A stretch of 64,000 bases of DNA from Tolypothrix sp. PCC 7712 (GCF_025860405.1 NZ_CP063785.1:3596001-3660000); one strand, 5' to 3'; counted from the first letter of the stretch, positions 17,240-29,000 are shown. Made by a program: numbers and translations. The notes: a model not told the origin generated them from the letters alone.

Positions 17240-20200
17240 TTAATTAACCTTGAACTTACTTGCAGTTGCTAATAGTTCTTTTGCCATTCCCGATAATTGT
17301 TGGAAGACAGCTGCAATTTCATGAGATTCTGCAACAGTTTTGTGGGAAATTTCTGCGACATCTTTCATACTTGAAGTTACTGTCACAGACTGAGACATTT
17401 GTTTTTGAGTGGCTTCGCTAATTCGTTGAAGTAACTGGCTAATTTCAGCTGTTGCACTCACAATAGCGTTTAAATTGTGTCGCGCATCATTGACAAGATT
17501 TGTTCCTTCGACAACTTGTTGAATACCTGTTTCCATCGCCACTGCAACTTCCCCAGTTTCTGCTTGAATTTCTTGCACTAGTTTTTCAATTTCGATAGTT
17601 GCTGCGGCTGACTGGCGAGATAAAGAACGAACTTCATCAGCTACCACTGCAAAACCTTTACCATATTCACCTGCACGGGTAGCTTCAATGGCGGCGTTCA
17701 AAGCTAGAACGTTTGTTTGGGTGGCAAAATTACTAATTAAGTTCACCACTTTCGAGATTTTTTGCGAAGATTCGCTGAGGCGTTTAATCTTTTTACTAGT
17801 TTGGGCAACAGTTTCACGAATACCTTGGATAGCTTGTACAGTCAAGTTCATCGCCGCATCACCAGACTCGACAGTTTGGTTAGCTTGTTTGACTGCAACT
17901 TGTACCAATTCAGCGTTGGATACCACAGCTTTTGTTGAATCAACCATTTGTTGAATATCATTCAAGGCTGCGGCCATTTCTTGGGATTGTTGGTTGGCTA
18001 ATTGGGTAAGTCCAACTAATGATGCTTCACTAGTATCGGAAGTTTGAGCAACTTGTTGCGCTGCAGACTGTACTTGGATGACAATTTGCCGGAGTGCTTG
18101 CAAGGTATTATTGTAAGCATCAGCAATTGTACCCAGCTCATCCTCTGTAATCGGCGCACGTACTGTCAAGTTACCATTGAGAGCAGGTCTGAGTGCTGTG
18201 AGCAGTTGAATAGAACGCTGTTGTAATAATTCTTTAGCGGCTTTTTCTCTGGCGGCGGCTTCAGCTAATTGTGCCGACTGTGCTTTGACTTGTTGCAAAT
18301 ACTCGGTTTGTTGTAATGCTAACCCTAACTGATCGGAAGTCCGTGCTAGCAAGTTCATTTCCGATTCTTCCCAGTCACGAGGCCCAGAGTTTTGATAAAC
18401 TGCTAGTAATCCCCACAGTTTTTCACCAAAGAATATTGGTACAGTTACATAAGCTCTGACTTCAAATTTCTCTAATGCTTCAATGTGGCAAACAGAATGT
18501 CCGGCAGTGTAGATATCATTTGTAGCAAAACAGTCACCTTTTTGATATTTACCAATTTGGGCGCATTCTTGTACTTGGGTATCTTTCCAGACAGTTTTTT
18601 TATCAGGCCCTACCAATTTTACCCAACCATGACTGACTGATTCAGCGACAAATTCGCCACTCCAGTCGGGGTTAAACTTATAGATACAGGCGCGATCGCA
18701 TTTGAGTAATTGCCGTAAATCTTGTGTGGATGTTTTGAATATTTCTTCCACGTCTAAAGATTGGCGAACACGATCCACTAGTTTTGTTAAAGCTTTTTCT
18801 TGTTCGGCAATCTGAGCTAATTTTTCCGATTTAATTCGTACTTGATCGAAATATTCGATTTGTGATTTAGCTAAACTAAATTGCAAGCCAATTTGCTCTA
18901 AAAAGTTAATTTCCCAGTTTTTCCATTCACGAGTTTCTGAGTTTTGATAAGCTCCTAATAAGCCCCATAATTTTTCTCCTAAGAAAATAGGAACTATCAT
19001 GCAGGACTTAACTTCAAACTGCTCTAGAATTTCTATATGACAAGCCGAAAATCCAGCTTGGTGAATGTCTTTGACAACTAAGTTTTCGCCTTTAGCATAT
19101 CTACCGCCTTGGGTTTCTTGCAAATAGCTATCTTCCCAAACAGTATTGAGATCTGGCCCTACTAGCTTCACCCAAGGGTGACCCACTGATTCTGCAATAA
19201 ACTCGCCACCCCAGTTAGCATTAAAACGATAAACTGCAACGCGATCGCAGCGCAGAGATTGGCGAACTTCTTGGGTAGTAATTTTAAAGATACTTTCTGT
19301 ATCAAATGTTTGGCGAATGCGGTTGGCAATTTTAGTTAAGGTTTTTTCTTGTTCAACTATTTGTGTCAGTTGCTCATTTTTAGCTTGTACTTGTTCAAGA
19401 TATTCAGCTTGGGAAATAGCAACACCAAATTGTAAGCCCATTTCTGTGAGGAAATTAACTTCCCAAGGGTGCCAATTACGCGGCCCAGAATTTTGATAAG
19501 CTGCTAATAAGCCCCATAATTTCTGTCCCGATAAAACTGGAACTATGATATAGGCTTTCATTTCAAACTGCTCTAAAATCTCAACATGACATTGAGAGTG
19601 ATCGGCTTGATAAATATCGCTAACAGCTATACTTTCACCTTTGGCGTAACGTCCACCTTGGGTTTCTTGCAGGAAAGTATCTTCCCAAATAGTGTTCTTA
19701 TTTGGAGAAACTAGTTTTACCCAAGCATTCCCTACAGATTCAGATACAAACTCACCACTCCAGTCGGGACGGAAGCGATATACGGCGACGCGATCGCAAC
19801 GGAGGAATTGCCGGATTTCGTGAGTAGTTGTCTGAAATATTTTATCTATAGATGATAAATTGAGAATTCTATCAATAACTTTAACGATAGATTTCTGTGC
19901 TAATATTTCCTGCTGAGTTTGTTTTTCAGAAGTAAAGCTTTGGATTCTGTAGGCAATTTCTGTAGTAACTTGAGATAGTAAAGTAATTTCTACTTCTTGC
20001 CATTCTCTAGCAGCAGCACAATGATTGACTACCAGCAACCCCCAAACTCTATCGTTAACTACAATTGGTAAGCTTAAACAAGCTTGGATTTGAAATTTTT
20101 CTAAAAGTTGTTGTTGATAAGGTGTAACTTGAAGCTGCGTAATATCATTAATAACTACAGGTTCTAAATACTCTTGACTCTCATATAAACCAAAGGTAAT

Positions 20201-20557
20201 ACCTGGCAAATTTTCCCCGAGAGTTGGTGTCCAACCTCTGTTGATAGATTCTTGTAAAACAGTACCAGTCTCAGAAGTAGTAAACTGATAAATTAAGGCG
20301 CGATCGCTAATAATTTTTTCTCTAACTTGTGTAACAGTAACCTTCAATAGATTATCTAAATCTGGCGCTTGACGTAATTGGCTAGATATACCTTGTAGTT
20401 GCTGCCGCCAACTCTTAAATTCCTGAGATACTGCATTTAATAAAGCCAACTCATCCCCAGGAATACTGGCTATTTCTGGACTACCATTTTGATTTTCTAA
20501 TGCTTCTTTTTTATTAGCAGCATTACTATTGGTTTGAGCACTGCCATAATATTTCAT
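17240..20557 (-). CDS. pixJ: PixJ-type phototaxis receptor: four GAF domains, HAMP and methyl-accepting signalling domain
   Basis: A 1105-residue light receptor. GAF1 (about 50-205) has no chromophore Cys. GAF2 (about 235-390), GAF3 (about 420-575) and GAF4 (about 605-760) each have the canonical Cys-His: Cys323 ([10 protein letters not shown]), Cys506 ([10 protein letters not shown]) and Cys690 ([10 protein letters not shown]). All three share the [18 protein letters not shown] block or a variant of it, typical of red/green cyanobacteriochromes, and have no DXCF motif. Then follow HAMP (about 790-845) and the MCP hairpin (about 860-1105, tip [26 protein letters not shown]). No membrane segment is seen. 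The arrangement and the Cys323 position closely match AnPixJ of Anabaena. It should bind phycocyanobilin and control PixL. Orthology is strong; the spectra are inference. Confidence 0.93.
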   Translation of the reverse strand: MKYYGSAQTNSNAANKKEALENQNGSPEIASIPGDELALLNAVSQEFKSWRQQLQGISSQLRQAPDLDNLLKVTVTQVREKIISDRALIYQFTTSETGTVLQESINRGWTPTLGENLPGITFGLYESQEYLEPVVINDITQLQVTPYQQQLLEKFQIQACLSLPIVVNDRVWGLLVVNHCAAAREWQEVEITLLSQVTTEIAYRIQSFTSEKQTQQEILAQKSIVKVIDRILNLSSIDKIFQTTTHEIRQFLRCDRVAVYRFRPDWSGEFVSESVGNAWVKLVSPNKNTIWEDTFLQETQGGRYAKGESIAVSDIYQADHSQCHVEILEQFEMKAYIIVPVLSGQKLWGLLAAYQNSGPRNWHPWEVNFLTEMGLQFGVAISQAEYLEQVQAKNEQLTQIVEQEKTLTKIANRIRQTFDTESIFKITTQEVRQSLRCDRVAVYRFNANWGGEFIAESVGHPWVKLVGPDLNTVWEDSYLQETQGGRYAKGENLVVKDIHQAGFSACHIEILEQFEVKSCMIVPIFLGEKLWGLLGAYQNSETREWKNWEINFLEQIGLQFSLAKSQIEYFDQVRIKSEKLAQIAEQEKALTKLVDRVRQSLDVEEIFKTSTQDLRQLLKCDRACIYKFNPDWSGEFVAESVSHGWVKLVGPDKKTVWKDTQVQECAQIGKYQKGDCFATNDIYTAGHSVCHIEALEKFEVRAYVTVPIFFGEKLWGLLAVYQNSGPRDWEESEMNLLARTSDQLGLALQQTEYLQQVKAQSAQLAEAAAREKAAKELLQQRSIQLLTALRPALNGNLTVRAPITEDELGTIADAYNNTLQALRQIVIQVQSAAQQVAQTSDTSEASLVGLTQLANQQSQEMAAALNDIQQMVDSTKAVVSNAELVQVAVKQANQTVESGDAAMNLTVQAIQGIRETVAQTSKKIKRLSESSQKISKVVNLISNFATQTNVLALNAAIEATRAGEYGKGFAVVADEVRSLSRQSAAATIEIEKLVQEIQAETGEVAVAMETGIQQVVEGTNLVNDARHNLNAIVSATAEISQLLQRISEATQKQMSQSVTVTSSMKDVAEISHKTVAESHEIAAVFQQLSGMAKELLATASKFKVN

Positions 20558-20660
20558 TTTACACCCCTCACTAACTTTAATTAGTAATATTTAACTACAT
20601 TCAAATTGCAAGTAAAACTCTGGTAATCGCAAACATAGTACTTCGATAAACTACCAGATT

Positions 20661-21134
20661 CTAATTATGATTACCCCATATAGGAGCTTGAATAATTGCT
20701 AAAGCATCTAAGGTAAACATCATCTCCTCATTATGGCTAATAAAGTAACCCTGTAAAAAAGGTGACATTAATGGCGAAAACAGTTCCGTAGAATGTGTTT
20801 TCATTTCTTGAGTATTTAGCCACTCAATATCCGTCAATTGACGTACTAGTAAACCTAAAGATTTACCCTCGTTTTCTATGACAATTGTCATCATTTTGGC
20901 AACTAAATTGGAGCCTTGTAACAGCGAAGAATACCCTAGCATTTCCTCTAAATCGACTAGCCACAGCATTTCGCCACGCCAGTTATAAATCCCCAAAACA
21001 CAATTGGGCATTTGCGGAACACCGCAGATTTCTGCTAATGATATTTGTAAAACTTCAGTGATGTGTTGTAACTGAATTACGCCTGTATCCTTGGCTCCCA
21101 AATTAAAACTTAAAAATTTTTGTTTGGTTTCCAA
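20661..21134 (-). CDS. pixI: CheW-like adaptor of the phototaxis operon (PixI-like)
   Basis: A 157-residue single CheW domain. It should bridge PixJ and PixL at the receptor array. Recognisable blocks are FLSFNLGAKDTGVIQLQHITEVL, the GIYNWRGEMLWLVDLEEMLG core (CheW family NxRGxxxPVVDL pattern), and GLLVRQLTDIEW. The start is TTG at 21132-21134, chosen because no ATG is available in frame and AAAAAGGA lies about 9 nt upstream. It sits 57 bp after pixH and 103 bp before pixJ in the leftward operon. Confidence 0.87.
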   Translation of the reverse strand: METKQKFLSFNLGAKDTGVIQLQHITEVLQISLAEICGVPQMPNCVLGIYNWRGEMLWLVDLEEMLGYSSLLQGSNLVAKMMTIVIENEGKSLGLLVRQLTDIEWLNTQEMKTHSTELFSPLMSPFLQGYFISHNEEMMFTLDALAIIQAPIWGNHN

Positions 21135-21191
21135 AATAATTTTTCCTTTTTCTGCTAAAACTTTGACTCTATTTGCTGATTCCGCAATTCT

Positions 21192-21557
21192 CTATTTAAT
21201 GATTAATCGCTGTAAAGTCTCTACTAGTTCTTTGCGATCGACGGGTTTGGATAAATAAGCTTCCGCTCCAAGCATATTCCCCCAAACTTTATCCACATCA
21301 CCATTTTTGGTGGAACAAAAAACTACAGGTATATTACTAGTTTGAGGATTAGTTTTTAGCTCTCGGCAAATTTCATAGCCACTTTTACCAGGCAAAATAA
21401 CGTCAAGAAATATGACATCAGGCTTATTTGTATCAATTTGGTATTGAGCTTCTTCGCTAGTTTTAGCACTCAATACATAGTATCCTGCTTGTTGCAAGTA
21501 TGTACTGATGATTTCCATGTCTGTCAAACCATCTTCAACAACTAAAACAGTATTCAT
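21192..21557 (-). CDS. pixH: CheY-like response regulator (PixH-like)
   Basis: A 121-residue stand-alone receiver domain. The acidic pair is at Glu8-Asp9 (VVEDG), the phospho-acceptor is Asp52 (VIFLDVILPG), the conserved Ser is in VVFCSTKN, and the Lys is in YLSKPVD. There is no output domain. By position it is the CheY/PixH partner phosphorylated by PixL. PixH and PixG proteins in Synechocystis influence type IV pilus motility; that function is inferred here. Confidence 0.87.
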   Translation of the reverse strand: MNTVLVVEDGLTDMEIISTYLQQAGYYVLSAKTSEEAQYQIDTNKPDVIFLDVILPGKSGYEICRELKTNPQTSNIPVVFCSTKNGDVDKVWGNMLGAEAYLSKPVDRKELVETLQRLIIK

Positions 21558-22063
21558 ATTTATTTCCTATTAAATTTATATTGGGATTCTCAACAATAAA
21601 ATTGGCTTTTACAAAGCTAATACATTTTTCATACATTAGCCTCAGAAAAAGCACTTAAAAACCAAAATCAGTCGTTAATTTTGAGAAATAATATGTATTT
21701 AATTGTTATATTCAAGTAGACTTTGGCAAAAATTGTTACAGTAATGCTTTACGTTTAGATTCAATTTCTACTTGATGTTACAGGCTGTTGTTGAATCGGG
21801 ACAATATCAGCTGCATCAATCCTTAAAATATTAGTAATTCTTGGATAATCTTGGAAATGAGTTCACCGCGTGATTAAATACTAAAAAATCAGCTTCTTGG
21901 TGAATTTTTAGAATGTAGTGCAAATTTAAAAAAGCTGGAAATTATCTTACTTAAACAGTTAGCTAATTTTCGTGGGATAGAAATTTGGGTTTAATAATTT
22001 TGTGTGATTATATAAAGTCTCAAGAGCCAGTATGAACAGGAATTACTGAAAGTAATACTTGTA
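21558..22063. other. 506-bp gap between pixH and pixG
   Basis: Unusually long for an operon gap. Read leftwards, 21933-21760 contains two short out-of-phase coding-like pieces (LKIHQEADFLVFNHAVNSFPRL and RIDAADIVPIQQQPV). They could be a decayed small gene, perhaps a toxin. I cannot name it and no intact frame exists. A separate promoter for pixH is possible. Confidence 0.35.
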
Positions 22064-23248
22064 TTACAGGCTATTAGCCTGAGGGGTGTTTTTCTGGGTT
22101 GAGGAAGCTTGGATAGGTAAATACTTACGTACAATACTCATTACCTTATCACTGGCCACAGGTTTAGTGATAAAATCCGTAGAGCCAACAACTTTAGCAC
22201 GAACTCTATCTAAAAGACCATCATTACCTGTGAGGATAATTATTGGTGTGTGAGCAAAGGCAGAAATTCGCCGCAACTGAGTGCAGATTTCGTAACCACT
22301 GGCAACAGGCATCATTAAATCTAAGAAAATTAAATCTGGCTTATTTTGAATGAGAATTGGTAAAGCTTGCACAGCATCGTGAATTTTGATAAATCTTAGC
22401 CCGTGAGAAGTGATAATTTCTTCTAAAAGTTTCCCCACTTGGGGGCTATCATCTACACAGGCTACCAATGGTACATTGGGCTTTTGAGGTGTTGCTGGCG
22501 CAGAATTCTTCTGCACAGTCACAACTGATAAGGGTAAGTCAGGTATTTCTATAAGTTCAATAATACCTTTAAGTATATAAGGTAGTAATGAACGAGCAAC
22601 GGGTAATGGATTCTGCTTCATTTTTACCGCTAAATCTCGCAGTGTATATTTCCCATTAATCAAATTTACAAAATTATTGTAAACAGCTGGACTAACTAAT
22701 TGCTGGAGTTGTTCTGGCTTACGAATTATCGGTGCTAAATCAGGATATAAATTTGCTAAACCTGCTTCTGACCAAATCTTCCACGAATCATGCATCTGTT
22801 TTAAAGAGACATCTGCACTGGTAAAGCTCATGGGCATTTCTACAATCAATTCTTGGCTACGATTGCAAGTTACATCTGAAAAATCAGACTCCTGAGCTAA
22901 ATCAAAAAATAATTCTGCTATTGTATGTTCTACAATATTATGAAATTGCTCTCTTTGAATTTTTTGTTTTTTATATAAAATTTCTAAAAGCCGATAATCC
23001 CAGTATTCAATTGCTACGTCTTGAGAACTTAAACGTATCTTATCTACATCAATTTCCGGGCAGTTTTGCGCCATTTGTCTTCGCCAACGGCGAAATGGAT
23101 GAATCCCTCCTGATGCCCAAATTATTCGCCCTAGACGATAATAAAAGCTCCATTTGTGATTTTTTGCGCTTTTAAGATTTAACGTGCCATTGTACTGTAA
23201 TTGTGTACAAGTTTTAAATTCATTCAGCACATTACCTAATATGACCAT
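22064..23248 (-). CDS. pixG: PatA-type response regulator (PixG-like), first gene of the phototaxis operon
   Basis: A 394-residue protein with an N-terminal PATAN/DUF4388-like region (about 1-250; NGTLNLKSAKNHKWSFYYRLGRIIWASGG is its usual opening) and a C-terminal receiver (about 262-380). The receiver has acidic residues in ACVDDSPQVG, the phospho-Asp in LIFLDLMMPVASGYE, and the Lys in FITKPVASDK. This architecture is that of PatA and PixG. As first gene of the leftward pixG-H-I-J-L operon it should be one of the two output regulators of PixL. ATG start at 23246-23248; two palindromes just upstream may be operators. Confidence 0.88.
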   Translation of the reverse strand: MVILGNVLNEFKTCTQLQYNGTLNLKSAKNHKWSFYYRLGRIIWASGGIHPFRRWRRQMAQNCPEIDVDKIRLSSQDVAIEYWDYRLLEILYKKQKIQREQFHNIVEHTIAELFFDLAQESDFSDVTCNRSQELIVEMPMSFTSADVSLKQMHDSWKIWSEAGLANLYPDLAPIIRKPEQLQQLVSPAVYNNFVNLINGKYTLRDLAVKMKQNPLPVARSLLPYILKGIIELIEIPDLPLSVVTVQKNSAPATPQKPNVPLVACVDDSPQVGKLLEEIITSHGLRFIKIHDAVQALPILIQNKPDLIFLDLMMPVASGYEICTQLRRISAFAHTPIIILTGNDGLLDRVRAKVVGSTDFITKPVASDKVMSIVRKYLPIQASSTQKNTPQANSL

Positions 23249-23992
23249 TTTTTTTGACCAAATATATTTTGGTATTTGACTAAAAAATCAGCCCTGCTCA
23301 CATTACATTACCCATATATTAGTCAAAATAAACAAGCTTGAATAAATACCAATATATTGGGAAAAATCTCCGGGTTATTGCTATTTATGTTGTAGAAAAT
23401 AATATAACTACAAAGTCAAAAATGAGCATTATCGACCCAAAGAATAGCAAAAATAGGGCTAATAGATGAGTTATCTGCTAATGAATAACCCGTGATTAGC
23501 GCCTCTATTTTTCGCCATAATTAAATAATTATGATCTATGCAGGTATAGAATATGATTCTATGCTTTTTGAAGTTGAATAACGATCAGGATTTCTACTGA
23601 TTTATATTGATGAGCTAGTTGGTTTTCCTATAAAATTTTGATTAATTTTGTAATTTTTGGTTGAATTGTGTGAATTAGATTGATTATTTGATTTTTTTGG
23701 CTAAAATTCGTTGCAATCAGAACTTAATAAGTCTTGATATCATTTATTAAACGAGTAACTTTACTCAGATTCTACTACACCTATAAAAACTCAATAATCA
23801 AACGCTAAAAACCGCTAAAAATGCCAATAATAGTTATTAAACATCAAAAAACTTGCGCTTAATGCGATACCCAAGTACTGCCATCAATTCAAAAGTCAAA
23901 AAATTGATCGGATGGTACTAGAAGGGTACGGCTATACAAACAAAGTTTGATTCTCTAAGCTGTATTAAGCGCATTTTGATCAACAATTAATA
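23249..23992. other. Promoter region of the phototaxis operon (about 740 bp, no gene)
   Basis: AT-rich and without coding signal. It contains the palindromes at 23257-23273 and 23349-23360. The remainder holds nothing I recognise. Confidence 0.5.
23257..23273. promoter_or_regulatory. Palindrome ACCAAATATATTTTGGT upstream of pixG
   Basis: Inverted repeat ACCAAA/TTTGGT about 8 nt before the pixG start codon. A related perfect palindrome, CCAATATATTGG, lies at 23349-23360. Position and similarity suggest an operator, but the protein that would bind is unknown. Confidence 0.3.
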
Positions 23993-24919
23993 TCAGGTTT
24001 TGTTGACATTGTGATAACTGGCAATCGCTAACCTCACATTACCTTGATGTTCTGCTAAAAGCCGATCGCCTTCTTCTTTATCTAAACCAGTCCAATGCAT
24101 CAATAGGGCTAACTTCACCCAATTGCCGCTACGATCTAGTAACACACCCGCATCTTCTCGCCTTAAATCGGTGAGGTCTTGCAAAATTCGCAAAGCGCGA
24201 TCGCGTAATTTTTGATTAGTAACCGCCACATCCACCATGCGATTGCCGTACACTTTACCCAGCTTTACCATCACCCCAGTAGACAGGATATTTAACGCTA
24301 GCTTGGTGACTGTACCAGCTTTCAGGCGAGTAGAACCAGCCAGTACTTCTGGCCCAGTTAACAGGCGAATATCAACGTCGGCATCGAATTTAACTTGCTC
24401 TGCAGGTACGCAAGCCATAAAAATCGTGATTGCCCCCCTTTGGCGAGCAGCATTCAGCGCCCCATGCACGTAGGGAGTTGTGCCACCAGCAGTAATCCCT
24501 ACTACTACATCTAATTGCGTAATTTGCCGTTGAGCGATCGCAGTTTCTCCATCCTCAGATCTGTCTTCTAAATCTTCGGAACTACGTACCAATGCACCAG
24601 CACCACCAGCAATAATCCCTTGTACCAGTTCTGGGGGTGTACAAAAAGTTGGTGGACATTCCGCAGCATCTAATACCCCTAATCTGCCGCTTGTCCCCGC
24701 ACCAATATAAAATAACCGTCCTCCCTGGCGCAGACGTTCGGCAGTATAATCAATTGCCTGTGCTAACTGTTCTTTAGCTGCGGCTACTGCTGCAACTGCC
24801 TTTTGGTCTTCGCTGTTAAATAATTCCACCAGTTCTAGAGAACTTATTTGGTCTAAATTTAGACTGTTAGCATTTACTTGCTCGGTCAAAAGATAGCCAC
24901 GTTCTTGCAAATTTGTCAT
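23993..24919 (-). CDS. murQ: N-acetylmuramic acid 6-phosphate etherase
   Basis: A 308-residue SIS-fold etherase that cleaves the lactyl ether of MurNAc-6-phosphate to give GlcNAc-6-phosphate and D-lactate in peptidoglycan recycling. The family signature is complete: YIGAGTSGRLGVLDAAECPP (about residues 72-91), VVGITAGGTTPYVHGAL, and AGSTRLKAGTVTKLALNILST. The length is standard and the ATG start is followed by MTNLQERGYLLTEQVN, typical of MurQ. No AnmK or PTS gene is adjacent. ATGACAA heptamers lie directly upstream at about 24917-24953. Assignment is very firm. Confidence 0.96.
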   Translation of the reverse strand: MTNLQERGYLLTEQVNANSLNLDQISSLELVELFNSEDQKAVAAVAAAKEQLAQAIDYTAERLRQGGRLFYIGAGTSGRLGVLDAAECPPTFCTPPELVQGIIAGGAGALVRSSEDLEDRSEDGETAIAQRQITQLDVVVGITAGGTTPYVHGALNAARQRGAITIFMACVPAEQVKFDADVDIRLLTGPEVLAGSTRLKAGTVTKLALNILSTGVMVKLGKVYGNRMVDVAVTNQKLRDRALRILQDLTDLRREDAGVLLDRSGNWVKLALLMHWTGLDKEEGDRLLAEHQGNVRLAIASYHNVNKT

Positions 24920-25054
24920 TTATGATTTGTCCTTTGTCATTTGTCATTTGTCATTGGGTAATGGGTAATTGGTAATGGGTAATTGGTGTTTGTTATTTTT
25001 CCCCCTGCTCCCTGCTCCCCTGCTTTTCCCCAGTCCCTAATCCCCAATCCCCAA
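24920..25054. repeat. STRR cluster between murQ and the DUF3110 gene
   Basis: TTTGTCA heptamers (24927-24953), then GGTAATT/GGTAATG heptamers (about 24957-24986) and CCCCAAT units, occupy the whole spacer. Confidence 0.75.
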
Positions 25055-25468
25055 TTACAATAAACCTTCAAGTCTACGACGAATACTGTCTAGTTCAGAA
25101 TTAGATATATCTGGTGCTGCTTCCTCTGTTTGAGTAGAACGGACAGTTGGCTCATCAGCATCAGGTTTCCAATCGGTTTCTTCTAAATTGATTTCTGGCG
25201 GAGTTATGACTGCATTACTGTTTTCGGGGACAAGTTCCCAATCGTAACCAGCGCTTTCACAAAATTCTTTGATTTCTTCAGCATCAATCGTTTCTACGCT
25301 TGGTGTAGGAAAATCTTGAGCTTCTAGCATTAAAGCAAAGCGAGTCGCATCGTCTTCTGACTCAAACATCAGAATTTTATTGCGATCGCCTACCTTCACC
25401 GTATGAATTCCTTCGTTTTCCGTTCCAGCATTGAAAATCAATACAAAAACGCGCATTGGTGTGATCAT
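25055..25468 (-). CDS. DUF3110 domain-containing protein
   Basis: A 137-residue cytosolic protein. Residues about 5-90 match DUF3110, a family I know only from cyanobacteria and plastid-bearing organisms: MRVFVLIFNAGTENEGIHTV, FESEDDATRFALMLEAQDF and EIKEFCESAGYDWELV. The tail of about 45 residues is acidic and ends in SELDSIRRRLEGLL. Homologues usually start at MRVFVL, so ATG 25456 is as likely as the upstream ATG 25468. Biochemical function is not known. It is an isolated leftward gene with repeat-rich spacers on both sides. Confidence 0.85.
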   Translation of the reverse strand: MITPMRVFVLIFNAGTENEGIHTVKVGDRNKILMFESEDDATRFALMLEAQDFPTPSVETIDAEEIKEFCESAGYDWELVPENSNAVITPPEINLEETDWKPDADEPTVRSTQTEEAAPDISNSELDSIRRRLEGLL

Positions 25469-26062
25469 CTATCTTTAATAGTTTTCTCGTCTATATCTTA
25501 ATTAAAGTTCTAGGTTGTGCTTTCGGGAAAGTAGAGAGGCAGAATTTTCATTGATTGGGGATTGGGGAAAAGCAGGGGAGCAGGGAGCAGGGAGCAGGGA
25601 GCAGGGGGAAAAACACCAATTACCAATTACCCAATGACAAATGACTAGAACTATTTCTTTAGATAGAGAATATTTCTGGAACCCCACCAAGGTATTGTCG
25701 TCTAGGAATTATGTGTTTTCATCAGTTACCGACTTTACTGAATGACAATGGTATCCAAATTAGGGTAGAAGGGCGTTGCTGTTTTGCCTATCTCAACCAG
25801 TCAAGCTTGCCATTGATATTTGCATACTTAAACTACGCGCTGAGAAACACTGCCAGTATAGAAATTTTAGACTACAAAGTTTGCGTAGTTTACTTGATTA
25901 CGGTATTCCTGACAATGCCAATATTATGGAATAGAACGATTTCCTCAATTGCAGCATCAGTCCTGAGGTTGAGTTGACGTATTCTAAGAATGGCAGAGCA
26001 ATCTAGTACTAGTTAATGCCAGTAGTAAGCCAGCTACATTCGCCTAAAAAGAGTGACAGCAA
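25469..26062. other. 594-bp divergent spacer before tamB
   Basis: Includes a GCAGGGA heptamer array (about 25572-25608) and ATTACCA/ATGACAA units to about 25645. The stretch 25690-26050 should carry the tamB promoter. An 88-codon plus-strand frame at 25711-25977 has no recognisable features and is not called. Confidence 0.5.
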
Positions 26063-29000
26063 ATGACTAAGCTTCCTAAACAAGTTAATCACTCCCCTTC
26101 CCCAAATCGTAAGCGTTTTTGGTTGCTGGTGTTGAGTCGCGGTGGTATTGCGTTGGGGGGAGTTTTACTTTTGTCAGTGTTAGGCGGAATGTGGCGGTTA
26201 TGGAATTTTGTGCAAAAAGAGTTAACGCCCCTAGCCGAAAAAAATCTAACTACTACACTCAACCGTCCAGTACAACTAGGCAAAGTTACAGACTTCTCTT
26301 TAATGGGAGTGCGGTTTGGTGCTTCAGCGATTCCAGCCACCGCCACAGACCCAGATAAGGTGACAGTTGATGCGGTAGAGGTGGGTTTTGATCCATTGCA
26401 GTTAATTGTGAACCGCACCCTCAAGCTAAATGTTACCTTAGTCAACCCAGATGTTTATATTGAAAAAGATGAGCAAGGGCGCTGGTTGACTACTAGCATT
26501 GCTTTGGGGCCTAAAGGCGGGCCAATTAAAACCGATTTAGAGAATATTCGCTTACGCAATGGCAAGCTGGTTTTAGTAAACTTGCTCTCAGCTACACCAA
26601 CACAAGCGTCAGCAAATATCTCTCAACAACTACAAACTATTCCCCAAGTTGCGAAAGTTCCAGTAGCATTTTCTCAACTCAATGGCACTGGTCAACTTTT
26701 AAATGAAAACCAGCTGTTACGTTTTGATATAGCGGCACAAGCAGACAGCGGTGGTAATATCGCAATTCAGGGTGAAACAGGGCTGAAGACCCAAGCGGCT
26801 AAGTTACAGCTACGAGGACAAGATTTACTAGCTGCAGATATTACCAGGATTATCCAGTTACCATTAACTTTACAAGCCGGTCGAGTCAATGGGGATTTGC
26901 AAATTCAACTGCAGCCACAGCAACAGACTTTGTTGTATGGTAGTGCGGCTTTGCAAGGGGTAGCGATTCAAATACCCCGGTTACCGCAACTTTTGAATAA
27001 TACCGACGGTAATCTCAGTTTTCAAGGATTAGGAATTAAGTTAGAGAAAGTAGCTACTAATTACGGCAAAATTCCCCTGATAGCTGCAGGAATCATTGAT
27101 CGAGAAACTGGCTATAAAGTAGTTGGGCAAGTCAATCAGGTAAATGTGAATAATGCCTTAGAAACTCTCAAGGTAAATCTACCGATACCAGTAATCGGAG
27201 AAGTGAAGGCAGATGTACAACTGGGAGGAGCCATCAATAAACCGATTCTCTCAGGCACAGTCGCCACAATTAAGCCTGCCCAAATTGATAAAGTAGATTT
27301 TAAAAATGTTACTAGTAAATTTGAGTTTTCTACGAGTAATTCCTTAATTAGTTTTAGAGATATTCAAGGTACAGCCACCGTTGGGGGTAAGGTTACGGGT
27401 GGCGGGACAGTCAAACTGGGGAAAACACCACAACTAGATTTTGATTTTACTGCTAACAATGTTCCAGGGGATGCGATCGCCCAAGTTTACAATACAGCCC
27501 CATCTTTTCAAATCGGTACTGTCTCTGGCACAGGTAAGCTCTATGGTATTCCTGGTGACGTTAATACTGTAGTGCAATGGCAAGCGCCACAGGCAACTTA
27601 CCCGGCCACTGGTACAGTTACAGTTGCCCCAGACAGAACTGTAGCTTTTAGCAATGTGGCTTTAAATGTCGCTGGTGGTAAGGTATTAGGTTCTGGTACT
27701 TATGCCAATCAACGTTGGCAAGCTGTGGCTGACGCTAAGGGTGTGCAGTTAGAACCCTTTGTAGACAAGACTAAACTGCAAAATGTCTCGTTGACGGGGG
27801 CAGAATTTTACGGTCGGCTGCGGCTGTCTGGGACAACAGCACCATTTACAATTGCTACTATCCGCCCTGAAGGTGCAGGGGTACAAATTGGTGGCGGAAC
27901 TGTAGCAATTTCTCAACTGCAATTGCAAGACCAAAACTTTGCAGCTGAATTAGTCGCCAATAATGTCCGGTTGGGACGGGTATTAAAAAATATTCCCTCA
28001 GCTTTAGCTGGGCCATTAGCTGGTACATTCCAAATTGCAGGTAGCAGAGATAATTTCAGCCTCCAAACTCTGCGTGGTACTGGTGAGGGTAATTTGTTAG
28101 TGGCTGATGGTACAGTCACAGCGAAAAATATTCAACTTAATAACGGTGTGTATCAGGCACAACTACGGGCAAGTAATTTATTAGTGCCGCAATTAGCACC
28201 GACATTTAAGCAATTTGGCGGTAGATTAACGGGAGATTTCCAAGTTGCTGGTACGGTTGATTCATTTAAACCAGAAGCGATTCAAGCTACTGGTGAAGCA
28301 AAGGTGAATGTAGCCGATGGTACAGTTACCGCTAAAAATATCCAACTCAACAACGGTCGCTATCAAGCTGTAGTTGCCGCTTCTGGTGTGGAATTAAAGC
28401 AGTTAAATCAGCAATTACGCGGTCAATTTGGCGGTCAATTGCAAGTATCCGGTACAGTACAATCGCCAAAATTAGCTGATGTGCGGGCTGCTGGTCAGGT
28501 GCAATTTTCTCAAGGAATTGCAGCAATTCAGCAACCAATCGATGCTGCGATCGCTTGGGATGGTGAAAGGTTAAATATAGAACGCGCTACTGGGCCGAAT
28601 CTCAATGCTAGCGGTTACATATTAGCCAATGCCCAAGGTGCTGGCGTACCAGAAATTACGGACTTAAAACTCAATGTACAAGCTTTAGATTACAGCTTGC
28701 AACAGTTGCCCTTGAAGCTACCCAATGGCATTAATTTGGTAGGAAAAGCCGATTTTGCTGGACAGGTGAGCGGTACGCTACCTGTACCGAACCTGCAAGG
28801 ACAACTGCGGTTACGAAATTTGGCAGTGAAAAACTTTGCCTTTGAGCCTGTCCTCAGTGGAAATATTCAGACTATTCAAGGTAAAGGTACTAGTTTAGAC
28901 GTAGCTGGTCAGAGCGATCGCATTACCGTTAACCTCGATGGCAAAAATCGCCCCCAATCCTTCCTAGTCAATTGGCGACAAGCATCAGCCAGCGGTCAAG

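Noticed and set aside
25711..25977. 88-residue plus-strand frame upstream of tamB
   Set aside because: No recognisable motif, no ribosome binding site, and it lies in the probable promoter region. Cannot be supported.
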